Below, one piece after another: positions 37,986 to 46,834 of a stretch of DNA of 64,000 nt. The stretch is taken from contig NZ_CP027860.1 of assembly GCF_003015185.1 (NCBI RefSeq), forward strand, positions 868,001-932,000, read 5' to 3'. Each line of letters begins with the position of its first letter. Within the stretch, counting starts at the first letter, position 1. Made by a program: the position numbers and the translations under genes. The notes below the pieces were generated by a model. That model saw only the letters and a list, made by a program, of their open reading frames with translations. It did no database searches and had not been told where the DNA came from. Origin of the DNA: Ahniella affigens. GTDB taxonomy: Bacteria; Pseudomonadota; Gammaproteobacteria; Xanthomonadales; Ahniellaceae.

Positions 37986-39100
37986 GCCCTGTTATTCGGA
38001 CTTGGATGGTCCATGGCGTCGTGTTTGGCATATCGGCATGGCTGGGTATGGCTTGTTTGGCGCCTTGGATCGCATCCCATCAGAGACTCGAACGTGATCG
38101 CGAATGTTCTGAGCGCCAGGCATCTCAGCGTATCGCGGCCCAATCCGGCAGGGATACAGCGGCTTTTCGAAGTCCCTTGGCCGCCGCCGCACCCGTAGCG
38201 ACAAGCAGTAGCGAGACCTCTGCGAACAAGCCTTGGCACCCAAGCGTGACGGCCGAAGATCGGTTTGATACCAATCAAGCTACGCCGCTTCCAAGCCCCG
38301 ATCGGCGCATCGATGAGGCGCTGCCCGAAATGCTCGCCCGCGCCGAGCAGGGCGATCATGGTGCGGCGTGTTGGCTCGGGATCGAACTTGCTCGCTGTGC
38401 TGAGCGCTTGCAGACTCAGGCGACTCGGGCGCACGAGCTGGCTTGGTATCGGCGTGCGAACGCACCTGAGGATGTGCGCGTTAGGCTTCTCAAGCGTCAT
38501 GATGCGGAGGCGGCGCGTTGCGCGGGCGTCTTGCCGACGCAATGGGAAGCCAGCGCCACGTGGCTCATGCGTGCGGCCGATGCCGGCAGTTTGGCGGCAA
38601 TGGAGCGTGTGCTCGGCCGCGGGCTCGCGGTGTCTGGGCAGTTTCCACAACGAACATACCTGGAGTGGGCGGCGGCGCGCGAGGCGCGGTTCCGTGTGGC
38701 GCTGCTACGCGCCGGTTCGTTGGATTCACTCGATGGTCCGCTTGCTTTTCGGGGGCAATCGTTGCCGGTCATCATTGGACTCAGCGATTCGGATTTGCTG
38801 ACGCCCGAACTCAGCATGGCCTTTTGGCAATTCCAGGAGTCGTATCTGGCCGCTGTTCAAGGAATGCCAGCGCTCCAGCATGTCGCGCCACCACCGGCAT
38901 TTGCAAAGCCCAATGTGACCTTGCCCGAGGCGCGGTTGAATCGAATTCGGGCGCAGGCATTCGCTTTGGCACGAGCGGCCATCGATTCCAAGATCGAGCC
39001 CGCGGCGCCGTATGTCGATGACATCCCGACCGACACGCAATGTCGTCGATTTGTGGCACCGCCCCAGCACCACGAATCCATCGCCGGGATGCTGCAGTGA
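37982..39100 (+). CDS. Array protein A3: divergent A-type paralogue
   Basis: 372 residues, ATG overlapping the B2 stop. Membrane helix HGVVFGISAWLGMACLAPWI. The Sel1-like repeat MLARAEQGDHGAACWLGIEL carries Cys130 and Cys139; Cys180 is in EAARCAGVLP and Cys354 in DTQCRRF. SATWLMRAADAGSLAAMERV is the second repeat. It has the A-type CWLG motif but lacks the FERGWSDA segment of A1 and A2, so it has diverged further. It overlaps B3 by four bases (GTGA). Function unknown. Confidence 0.85.
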   Translation: MSPVIRTWMVHGVVFGISAWLGMACLAPWIASHQRLERDRECSERQASQRIAAQSGRDTAAFRSPLAAAAPVATSSSETSANKPWHPSVTAEDRFDTNQATPLPSPDRRIDEALPEMLARAEQGDHGAACWLGIELARCAERLQTQATRAHELAWYRRANAPEDVRVRLLKRHDAEAARCAGVLPTQWEASATWLMRAADAGSLAAMERVLGRGLAVSGQFPQRTYLEWAAAREARFRVALLRAGSLDSLDGPLAFRGQSLPVIIGLSDSDLLTPELSMAFWQFQESYLAAVQGMPALQHVAPPPAFAKPNVTLPEARLNRIRAQAFALARAAIDSKIEPAAPYVDDIPTDTQCRRFVAPPQHHESIAGMLQ

Positions 39101-40149
39101 GCAACGAGATATCGACGCGCAAACCGTTCGCGGCGCTGGCGCTCACGGCGCTTCTCGGGCTCTTGGTGGGAACCATCTGGTCGGCGGCAACCTCGATCGG
39201 ACCACCGGCATCAGTGGCGGCCGATCAGCGCTGTCAATCCGAGATCATCGCAACGACGCCAGGCGTATCGCTGGCAAGCCCGGTCACCGTGCCGCCAGTG
39301 CGCCCATGGCACCCCGACGTTCCGATTTCTCCGCGCCATACCTGGCAACCGCTGCCGCCCAACGACATGCCACTGCGAGCGAGCTTTGCGATCCTGAAGG
39401 CCCGTGCCGATCAGGGTGATGCGTCCGCAGCGTGCCGGTTGTCAGTCAATCTCGGCAAGTGTCGGGACATTCTTGAAGCGGAAGTTGCAGTGACGCGTAT
39501 AAAGTTCGCCCATGAGCACTTGCTGCCAAGCTGCGCAGGGATGACCCAGGCAGAGCTGCGGCTGGAGCACCGATATCTGCGCCAAGCCGCCTTGGCGGGT
39601 AACCTTGCCGCAATCGAATCCTACGTTCGAGGGCGCCTTCTCAAAGTGGACCCTTATAGTCATCTGGATGATCTGGAAGCGTACCGCGCCGAAGTCAGGC
39701 CGCTTCTTGAAACGGCAGCACAGCATGGATCAGCGCTGGCGGTCATGTACCTGCAATCGGGGTTCGCGGGCATCTATAGCAACGATTTGGCGTTCAAAGC
39801 GTTGAACCTGCCTTTTGACGACGATCGCGCGCAGGAACTGCGGATTCTGAGCGAATTGGCCATGAATGTTGCGCCGGGACGCGACCAGTCGCTGGATTCC
39901 CGCCGTGCCAGGATACGCGAGCAATCCTTGCCGTATCTAGGTGACCGCTACGATGAGTTGGAGCGCCGCGCGCTGCAACGCTACCAAGCTTGGTTTGGCG
40001 GGCAACCGAGTCAGCAGATGGGACTCGGTCTCAGCGCCCATGATGGACCGAATGGCGTTCCCCAGTTCAACGAGGCGTGCAGTGGGGCGCATATTGACGA
40101 TCCATTGAATCAACCGCCAATTGCGTGGTCCGGCGACGAAAATGGCTGA
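39097..40149 (+). CDS. Array protein B3: paralogue of B1 and B2
   Basis: The start is taken as GTG at 39097 because it overlaps the A3 stop as GTGA, like the other couplings, and leads directly to MSNEISTRKPFAALALTALL; an in-frame ATG at 39040 lies inside A3 coding sequence. 350 residues, the same as B2. Linker, then WQPLPPNDMPLRASFAILKA. The Sel1-like repeat ARADQGDASAACRLSVNLGK carries Cys113 and Cys122; Cys146 is in LLPSCAGMTQ and Cys328 in FNEACSGAH, the same residue number as in B1 and B2. RYLRQAALAGNLAAIESYV matches the other B repeats, and the end is IDDPLNQPPIAWSG. Last gene of the array; preT follows after 220 bp. Function unknown. Confidence 0.86.
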   Translation: MSNEISTRKPFAALALTALLGLLVGTIWSAATSIGPPASVAADQRCQSEIIATTPGVSLASPVTVPPVRPWHPDVPISPRHTWQPLPPNDMPLRASFAILKARADQGDASAACRLSVNLGKCRDILEAEVAVTRIKFAHEHLLPSCAGMTQAELRLEHRYLRQAALAGNLAAIESYVRGRLLKVDPYSHLDDLEAYRAEVRPLLETAAQHGSALAVMYLQSGFAGIYSNDLAFKALNLPFDDDRAQELRILSELAMNVAPGRDQSLDSRRARIREQSLPYLGDRYDELERRALQRYQAWFGGQPSQQMGLGLSAHDGPNGVPQFNEACSGAHIDDPLNQPPIAWSGDENG

Positions 40150-40369
40150 CCGCCGCCCAATCGAGCGACCCTCTTGTTCGAAATTCGGGAAGCTGGATCG
40201 AGTGGGCCAACCTCGGCCCGCCTGATCAAATTGGCAGCATCGCTGAGATGCAGCCTTGCCGGTCGCGCATCGCACCGCTCGCGATGACTTGCATCTGTTT
40301 GCATTTGCGAATACAACCTTCTTTTCGATCAATCCGGGCGACGATGAAGATCGCCCCACGGGAGACAAG

Positions 40370-41713
40370 ATGGCACGGAAAGAGTTGGGTGATATCGCCG
40401 CAGGGCGGTTGGGTGCAGGGGATTTGGCCACGAATTTTGGCGATGTGGCGCCGCCGTTGAGCCGGCAGCAGGCCTTGATCGAAGCCAGTCGCTGCCACTT
40501 CTGCTACGAGGCGCCCTGTATCGTGGCTTGCCCGACGAGCATCGACATCCCGGGATTCATTCGGGGCATCAGTACCGACAACCTCGGTGGCGCCGCGCAC
40601 AAGATTCTGGATGCGAATATTTTTGGTGGCCAATGCGCCCGCGTGTGTCCGACTGAGATCCTGTGTGAAGGCGAATGCGTGCGGAACGGACCGGAAGACA
40701 AACCGGTGGCGATCGGCGCATTGCAGCGCTATGCCACCGATTGGGTCTATGACGCGCCGCAAACGCTGTTTACGCGGGCCCCGGCAACGGGCAAACGGAT
40801 CGCGGTGGTGGGCGCAGGGCCCGCCGGATTGGCGTGCGCGCATGCGTTGGCGCGCCTTGGGCATCAGGTAACCGTATTCGAGGCTCGCGAGAAGTCGGGT
40901 GGTCTGAACGAGTACGGCATTGCCGCTTACAAGGTCGTCGATTTTTCCGCAAAGGAAGTCGCCTGGCTGCTGTCAATCGGTGGCATTGAGGTGCGCCATG
41001 GGCAGGTTTTGGGCAAGAACTTGAAGCTTGAGACATTGACCGAAACGTTCGATGCGGTGTTTCTTGGCATCGGCTTGGCAGCCGTCAACCAGTTGGGCTT
41101 GCCGGGCGAAAATCTCGCGGGCGTTCGCAACGCGGTCGACTTCATTGCCGAGTTGCGCCAAGCAGCCGACAAATCGTCGGTGCCGATTGGTCGCCGCGTG
41201 GTCGTCATCGGTGGCGGCAACACCGCGATTGATGCGTCCGTGCAGAGCAAGCGTCTTGGTGCGGAGCAGGTCCACCTGGTCTACCGACGTGGCGCCAATG
41301 CCATGAGCGCCACCAGCGCCGAGCAAGCGTTTGCGAAGGACGAAGGGGTGTTCGTCACGCATTTCGCGCAGCCCGTTGCGATCCTTGGGCAGAACGGCCA
41401 CGTGTCAGCGGTTCGATTCGAACACACGCGCATCGATGATGGTGGGCGATTGACGGGTACGGGCGAGTACTTCGAGATCGCCACCGACATGGTGCTGAAG
41501 GCGATTGGGCAGACGCTGGACGCCAACAGTGCGACCGGATTGAGCTACCGTCGCGATGGCAGGATCGACGCAAACGCAACGGGCGCGACGCGTCTCGCGA
41601 AGGTGTTTGCCGGTGGCGACTGCGTTGGTGGCAAGACCGATCTCACCGTGCAGGCGGTTGCCGACGGCAAGGCTGCGGCCGGGGCGATTCATGCGTTTCT
41701 GGGGCAAGGCTGA
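40370..41713 (+). CDS. preT: NAD(P)-dependent dihydropyrimidine dehydrogenase subunit PreT
   Basis: Flavoprotein subunit that moves electrons between NAD(P)H and PreA in reduction of uracil and thymine. The ATG at 40370 follows GGGAGACAAG; 114 bp of upstream open frame is not homologous. 447 residues. N-terminal Fe-S domain: CHFCYEAPCIVACPTSIDIP and GGQCARVCPTEILCEGEC, the two Cys clusters of the GltD-like family. FAD fold VVGAGPAGLACAHALA; NAD(P) fold VVVIGGGNTAIDASVQSKRL; C-terminal VFAGGDCVGGKTDLTVQAVADGKAAA. It is separated from preA by two unrelated genes, unusual because the subunits are normally adjacent. Confidence 0.93.
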   Translation: MARKELGDIAAGRLGAGDLATNFGDVAPPLSRQQALIEASRCHFCYEAPCIVACPTSIDIPGFIRGISTDNLGGAAHKILDANIFGGQCARVCPTEILCEGECVRNGPEDKPVAIGALQRYATDWVYDAPQTLFTRAPATGKRIAVVGAGPAGLACAHALARLGHQVTVFEAREKSGGLNEYGIAAYKVVDFSAKEVAWLLSIGGIEVRHGQVLGKNLKLETLTETFDAVFLGIGLAAVNQLGLPGENLAGVRNAVDFIAELRQAADKSSVPIGRRVVVIGGGNTAIDASVQSKRLGAEQVHLVYRRGANAMSATSAEQAFAKDEGVFVTHFAQPVAILGQNGHVSAVRFEHTRIDDGGRLTGTGEYFEIATDMVLKAIGQTLDANSATGLSYRRDGRIDANATGATRLAKVFAGGDCVGGKTDLTVQAVADGKAAAGAIHAFLGQG

Positions 41714-41725
41714 TCAGCCGCGCAC

Positions 41726-42781
41726 ATGCTCACGTTTCTGAAAATTCTGCTCGCGGTATTCATCACAATCATCATTCTGATTGCGTTGGTGTTCTATTGG
41801 CTGAAGCGCAAGTTCGGACGCTTCGTCAAGAACGCGATGCAGATGGCCGCTTTGCTGCCCAGGATGCCGATGCGGGTGCGCCTGCAGCCAATGACCCGGT
41901 TTGATGCGGAAGACGCGGGCTTGGATGAGACTGCCACGGCCCAACTCACCACGTATCAGGAAGACTTGCAGCGGCTCGGTTTCAGCCAGACGGGGTTGTT
42001 CGAGAGTGAGCGCGGATCGTTGCTGGCGTACCGCCACCCTGACCGACCCGTTCTCGTGCTGCTTTGTGCCGAGGCGTCGCAATGCACCTTGGAGACGTTG
42101 GCGTTGAGTCGAGAGCCGAAGGCCTATTGGCAACGCCACGACAACGACCCGCAGACGCTTGAACTCTCCCATCTGTCGCTGCAAGTCGGGCCGTTGTCCG
42201 ATGTTGCGTCAGCCGTCGGCGCAGCCGAAGCGCGCCAGTCTGACTTGCGGCCGCTCGGCCCTGAGCATGTCGTTAGCCTGTATGAACGGGTTGCCGCCAT
42301 GGAGGCGGACCATTTCCTGGCGGAGAAGCCGAGCTCGCAATGGATTCGCCAGCGCGTTGGTAAGGACAAGGCGGCTGGCCTGGACGCGGCGAAGTGGGCT
42401 GAACTCGAACAGTCGGTCGAACAGCAGTGGTATGGCGCTTTGCAGAGCGCGCTGAACGATGAGGCGCGTCGGCAACTCGGCTGGTCGCAGGAAACATGGG
42501 ATCGACTGTCTCAGCACCTCGCGTTGGTGCACCGCTACTTTAAGGCTGGTGAAATCAGCAGTTGGTTCAACGAGGAGCCACTGACAGAGCGCCTGGTGCA
42601 GCAGTTGCAACAACAACAGCTGACTGACCGACAAGTCTTCGATGAGGTCAACCAGCGGGTGGATGCACCGAACAAACTAGTACGCGTAGCGCAACTCAAG
42701 GCGCCGATTCCGGCTGATGTGTATCTGCCAGAGCGGTTTCTAGAATTCGCCAAACAAATTGATGCGGCATTGATTCCATGA
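41726..42781 (+). CDS. Single-pass membrane protein of unknown function
   Basis: 351 residues. The N-terminal helix FLKILLAVFITIIILIALVF is followed by a basic stop (YWLKRKFGRFVKNAM), so most of the chain is predicted cytoplasmic or periplasmic soluble domain; the positive residues after the helix favour N-out/C-in. The rest is mixed helical with a Gln-rich segment (LVQQLQQQQLTDRQVFDEV). No known domain was recognised. It lies 12 bp after preT and overlaps the next gene by four bases (ATGA), so the two form a coupled pair inserted between preT and preA. Confidence 0.75.
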   Translation: MLTFLKILLAVFITIIILIALVFYWLKRKFGRFVKNAMQMAALLPRMPMRVRLQPMTRFDAEDAGLDETATAQLTTYQEDLQRLGFSQTGLFESERGSLLAYRHPDRPVLVLLCAEASQCTLETLALSREPKAYWQRHDNDPQTLELSHLSLQVGPLSDVASAVGAAEARQSDLRPLGPEHVVSLYERVAAMEADHFLAEKPSSQWIRQRVGKDKAAGLDAAKWAELEQSVEQQWYGALQSALNDEARRQLGWSQETWDRLSQHLALVHRYFKAGEISSWFNEEPLTERLVQQLQQQQLTDRQVFDEVNQRVDAPNKLVRVAQLKAPIPADVYLPERFLEFAKQIDAALIP

Positions 42782-43872
42782 AAGAGTTTGTTTACGAAGC
42801 AATCGATGCGGCAGGGCAGAAGCGGCAAGGCAGTATCGTGGCGACGACCATTGCTGACGCCCGGTTCCAACTGACCCGTATGGGCTTTCGACAGGCCCGG
42901 ATCTTGTCGAGCGAGCTGGAATTTTCAAAGATTCCGGAACTCGATCTGAAGGACGAGGCGACCGCCAAAATCTACGTGCAGTCGCAGCGTGATTCCCTGT
43001 CCATGGTCTTGATCCGCATTGCCCTGGGCAACTGGCTCATCTGGTTGCCGTTCCTGTTGTGTTCGGTGTGGTCGCTGGTTGAGGGCCCACCCTTCTCCTT
43101 GTCCGACTACGCCGCGTTTGGTCTGCTGGCGCTGAGCGTTTGGGTGGTCGTCAAGCTGATGATGCCGTCCGCCCTATACAACGTCGTTCTGGAGCGTCGG
43201 ATTCAGAGCGACTACCAAGGCGCTTTGACCATCAGCGGGATCGCGCTCCGCCTGGTCGGTGGCAATGCATTCATGCGCAAGGCGTTCACACAGGAGCGGG
43301 CCAAGGCGCTGGCTGGATTAGGTCGGACTGCCGAGGCTGAAGCCACATTGGTTTCGATCCAAAACGAATTGACTGACGACGAATTCCGGGTCGCCCGAAC
43401 CGGCATGGCGGATGCGGCCCGCAACTATGGCGAGTATTTGCGGCTTGCCGAGGCAAACTATCGACACCGCCCTGACAACAGCGAGATGGCGCTCGATTAT
43501 GCCACCGCGTTGCTGCATCACGATCGACAAGTAGAAACGGCTCGGCAGATCGCGAGCGCCTTCCACCCGAGTGCGCTGAACGAGCTCAGCCGGGCGGGCC
43601 TCAACAATGTGTTTGCCCTGATTGCCTGGCACGAGCAGCAATGGCAGCTGGTCGTTGACAAGATTCAGTTGGTGGAAGCGGCGTTGCAGCCGTTCAAGAG
43701 CAACCCCATGGCACGGGGCTATTTGTTCCGATGCCTGTGTTACAAGGCCAGCGCGCTGCGGCAACTCGGCCGACAGGGCGAGGCAGAAGCGATTTGGCAG
43801 CAGATTGCGCCGGTACTAAATCGCAACGACCCCGAACTGTGGCAGCGAATCTATGATCGCCGCGCCGATTGA
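42778..43872 (+). CDS. Membrane protein with GspF/PilC-like N-terminal motif and TPR-like C-terminus
   Basis: 364 residues, ATG overlapping the preceding stop. Residues 1-45 (FVYEAIDAAGQKRQGSIVAT then ADARFQLTRMGFRQARI) follow the pattern that opens type II secretion/type IV pilus platform proteins (F-x-Y-x-A-x-D-x2-G-x4-G-x3-A-x5-A-x2-L). Instead of the T2SSF domain, two helices follow (LGNWLIWLPFLLCSVW and AAFGLLALSVWVVVKLMM), then an alpha-helical, TPR-like region (TQERAKALAGLGRTAEAEAT, MARGYLFRCLCYKASALRQL). It is not a full GspF. Coupled to the preceding single-pass protein; function unknown. Confidence 0.75.
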   Translation: MKEFVYEAIDAAGQKRQGSIVATTIADARFQLTRMGFRQARILSSELEFSKIPELDLKDEATAKIYVQSQRDSLSMVLIRIALGNWLIWLPFLLCSVWSLVEGPPFSLSDYAAFGLLALSVWVVVKLMMPSALYNVVLERRIQSDYQGALTISGIALRLVGGNAFMRKAFTQERAKALAGLGRTAEAEATLVSIQNELTDDEFRVARTGMADAARNYGEYLRLAEANYRHRPDNSEMALDYATALLHHDRQVETARQIASAFHPSALNELSRAGLNNVFALIAWHEQQWQLVVDKIQLVEAALQPFKSNPMARGYLFRCLCYKASALRQLGRQGEAEAIWQQIAPVLNRNDPELWQRIYDRRAD

Positions 43873-44096
43873 TCGTTCGCACACGAACGAAGCGGTTGCA
43901 CCAGCGCAGGTGCGATCGTGCGCGTCGACGGTTGCGCGATCAGGGGTCATGCCGGCGCGCATGAGTTTAGTGTTTCATCATCGGGCACCGCGATGCCCGA
44001 ATCCAGGCGGGCCGTTCTTGGTCCACACCGACTCTGAACGGGTTCAGAGTCTTGCAAGCGGTATTGATTCAGACGGCGTAGACGGGAGTAGCAGAC

Positions 44097-45362
44097 ATGG
44101 CTGACTTGACCAGCAACTTTATTGGTATTCGATCGCCCAATCCATTTTGGCTCGCGTCAGCGCCGCCTACGGACAAGGCTTACAACGTCATTCGTGCCTT
44201 TGAAGCCGGCTGGGGTGGGGTGGTCTGGAAAACGCTGGGCATCGACCCGCCGGTCGTCAATGTCAGTTCACGTTATGGCGCCGTGCAATGGAATGGTCAG
44301 CGCATGGCGGGCTTGAACAATATTGAGCTGATCAGCGACCGCCCGCTCCAGGTCAATCTGGATGAGATTCGCCAAGTCAAACGCGATTGGCCGGATCGGG
44401 CCATGATCGTGTCGCTGATGGTGCCTTGCGATGAGCAGAGCTGGAAGTACATCCTGCCGATGGTCGAAGACACTGGCTGCGATGGGGTGGAGCTGAACTT
44501 TGGTTGCCCGCACGGCATGAGTGAGCGCGGCATGGGCTCGGCGGTCGGCCAAGTGCCGGAATACATCCAGATGGTCGCGGCTTGGGTCAAGCAGTATTCC
44601 AAGCTGCCCTGCATCGTCAAGTTGACGCCGAACATCACCGATGTCCGCTATCCGGCCCGCGCAGCGAAAGCGGGTGGGACCGATGCCGTGAGTCTGATCA
44701 ACACGATCAACTCGATCACGACGGTTGACCTCGATTTGATGGCACCGACCCCGACCGTCGACGGCAAGGGCACGCATGGCGGTTACTGCGGCCCGGCGGT
44801 GCGCCCGATTGCGCTGAACATGGTTGCTGAAATTGCCCGTGATCCGGCTACTCGCGGATTACCAATCAGCGCGATCGGCGGCATTGGCACCTGGCGCGAT
44901 GCGGCCGAGTTCATCGCACTCGGTGCGGGCACTGTCCAAGTCTGTACCGCGGCGATGCATTACGGCTTCCGCATCGTCGACGACATGATTTCGGGTCTGT
45001 CGAACTGGATGGACAGCAAGGGCTATCGGACCATCGAAGACTTCCGCGGCAGGGCGATCCAGAACGTCACCGACTGGAAGTTCCTGAACCTGAAATACGA
45101 CATCAAAGCCCGTATCAATCAGGACCTCTGCATCAAATGTGGCCTGTGCCACATTGCGTGCGAAGACACGTCGCACCAAGCGATCACGCGCGAGAAGGAT
45201 GGTCAGCGCCACTTCGACGTGGTGGACGCCGAATGCGTGGGCTGCAACCTCTGCATGCATGTGTGCCCGGTGGATCATTGCATCACGATGGAACGCGTTG
45301 ATGATGGCTCGTTCCAAAATTGGACCACGCATCCGAACAACCCGATGGCGGAGAAAGCCTGA
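44097..45362 (+). CDS. preA: NAD-dependent dihydropyrimidine dehydrogenase subunit PreA
   Basis: Catalytic subunit that reduces uracil or thymine to the 5,6-dihydro form. A class 2 dihydroorotate-dehydrogenase-like FMN barrel makes up residues 1-330, with the active-site Cys in NFGCPHGMSERGMGSAVGQ and the pattern VKLTPNITDVRYPARAAKAG. A C-terminal ferredoxin domain has two [4Fe-4S] motifs: CIKCGLCHIACEDTSHQAI and CVGCNLCMHVCPVDHC. 421 residues, the normal length (E. coli PreA 411). Ribosome-binding site GGGAGTAGCAGAC. The stop overlaps the start of the NCS1 transporter by one base (TGATG). Confidence 0.96.
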   Translation: MADLTSNFIGIRSPNPFWLASAPPTDKAYNVIRAFEAGWGGVVWKTLGIDPPVVNVSSRYGAVQWNGQRMAGLNNIELISDRPLQVNLDEIRQVKRDWPDRAMIVSLMVPCDEQSWKYILPMVEDTGCDGVELNFGCPHGMSERGMGSAVGQVPEYIQMVAAWVKQYSKLPCIVKLTPNITDVRYPARAAKAGGTDAVSLINTINSITTVDLDLMAPTPTVDGKGTHGGYCGPAVRPIALNMVAEIARDPATRGLPISAIGGIGTWRDAAEFIALGAGTVQVCTAAMHYGFRIVDDMISGLSNWMDSKGYRTIEDFRGRAIQNVTDWKFLNLKYDIKARINQDLCIKCGLCHIACEDTSHQAITREKDGQRHFDVVDAECVGCNLCMHVCPVDHCITMERVDDGSFQNWTTHPNNPMAEKA

Positions 45363-46834
45363 TGCAATCACCCCGTAGCGAGTTTGATGCGACGGCGCCG
45401 GTCAGTGCCGACCTGGTCAATGACGACCTGCTGCCAGTAGCAAAGGCGGCACGCACGTGGACTTGGTATCACTATGCCGCCGTGTGGATCGGCATGGTCA
45501 TGTGCATTCCGTCCTACACGCTCGCTGCGGGTCTGATCGATCAGGGGATGTCGCCATGGCAAGCCGTCACCACCGTGTTGCTCGGCAACGTGATCGTCCT
45601 GGTGCCGATGCTACTCATTGGCCATGCCGGCGCGCGTTACGGTATCCCCTACGCGGTGCTGGTGCGGGCGTCATTTGGCACTGAAGGCGCTAAGGTGCCG
45701 GCTTTGCTCCGCGCGATTGTGGCGTGCGGCTGGTATGGCATCCAGACCTGGTTTGGTGGGCTTGCCATCTATACCCTGGTCAACATTATGAGTGGTGACG
45801 CGCTGAAGGGAGCGCCGCTGCCTTGGTTCGGTATTGATGCCGGCCAGCTGGGTTGCTTTGTTGCCTTCTGGCTGCTGCAACTCTATTTCGTCGTCCATGG
45901 CACGGAATCGATCCGCTGGCTGGAATCGATCTCGGCGCCAATCAAGATCGTCATCTGTATTCTCGTTGTGATCTGGGCGCTGAACGCGACCGGTGGCTTT
46001 AGCCACATCATGAGCGAGCCATCGCAGTTTGAGGTGGGCGGCAAGAAGGAAGGCCAGTTCTGGCAAATCTTCTGGCCGTCGTTGACTGCGATGGTCGGCT
46101 TCTGGGCAACGCTTGCGCTGAACATTCCCGACTTCACCCGCTTTGCCCGTTCGCAAAAGGATCAACTGCTCGGACAGAGCATTGGACTGCCGATCCCCAT
46201 GGCAATGCTCGCGCTGATGTCGGTCATCGTGACGGCCGCTACGGTGGTGTTGTTTGGCAAGGCGATCTGGGATCCGGTCGAACTTGCCGGGCGCTTCCCT
46301 GGCTTTGCGGTGTTGCTGGCGCTGTTCTTTCTGACGCTCGACACAATGTGCTGCAACCTGGCCGCCAATCTGGTCGGTCCAGCCTATGACTTCTCGAACC
46401 TCTCGCCGCGTCGCATCAGCTATCGCACCGGCGCGTTGATCACCGCGGGGATTGGTCTCGTGGCCATGCCTTGGAAGATTCTGGCGAGCACTGAAGGCTA
46501 TATTTTCACGTGGTTGATTGGCTACTCGGCGTTGCTCGGCCCGGTCGCCGGCATCATGTTGGTTGACTACTTTCTGATTCGAAAGACCGAACTCAACACG
46601 CAGGACTTGTTTCGCCATGACGGCCAATACCGGTACACCTCGGGGTATCACTGGCCGGCGTTTGCGGCGTTGATTCTTGGTGTGCTGCCGAACCTGCCCG
46701 GGTTCTTGAAGGCGGCTGGGTTCGTCCAGTCGGTGCCGACCATCTTCAGTACGATCTATGCGTATGCCTGGTTCGTTGGTCTGGCGATCGCGGCGTTGAT
46801 CTATGCCGTGTTTGCCAAGCGCGTGCGACCATGA
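45362..46834 (+). CDS. NCS1 nucleobase:cation symporter
   Basis: 490 residues with about 12 membrane helices. Opening motif TWYHYAAVWIGMVMCIPSYT and the helix 3 region YGIPYAVLVRASFGTEGA are typical of NCS1 carriers; helix 6 includes NIPDFTRFARSQ, an NCS1 signature. I start it at 45362 because the ATG shares its A with the preA stop; the frame's earlier ATG (45320) is inside preA. Being coupled to preA it most likely imports uracil, thymine or cytosine, but allantoin and hydantoin are also NCS1 substrates and alc/allA lie in the window. Confidence 0.92.
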   Translation: MQSPRSEFDATAPVSADLVNDDLLPVAKAARTWTWYHYAAVWIGMVMCIPSYTLAAGLIDQGMSPWQAVTTVLLGNVIVLVPMLLIGHAGARYGIPYAVLVRASFGTEGAKVPALLRAIVACGWYGIQTWFGGLAIYTLVNIMSGDALKGAPLPWFGIDAGQLGCFVAFWLLQLYFVVHGTESIRWLESISAPIKIVICILVVIWALNATGGFSHIMSEPSQFEVGGKKEGQFWQIFWPSLTAMVGFWATLALNIPDFTRFARSQKDQLLGQSIGLPIPMAMLALMSVIVTAATVVLFGKAIWDPVELAGRFPGFAVLLALFFLTLDTMCCNLAANLVGPAYDFSNLSPRRISYRTGALITAGIGLVAMPWKILASTEGYIFTWLIGYSALLGPVAGIMLVDYFLIRKTELNTQDLFRHDGQYRYTSGYHWPAFAALILGVLPNLPGFLKAAGFVQSVPTIFSTIYAYAWFVGLAIAALIYAVFAKRVRP

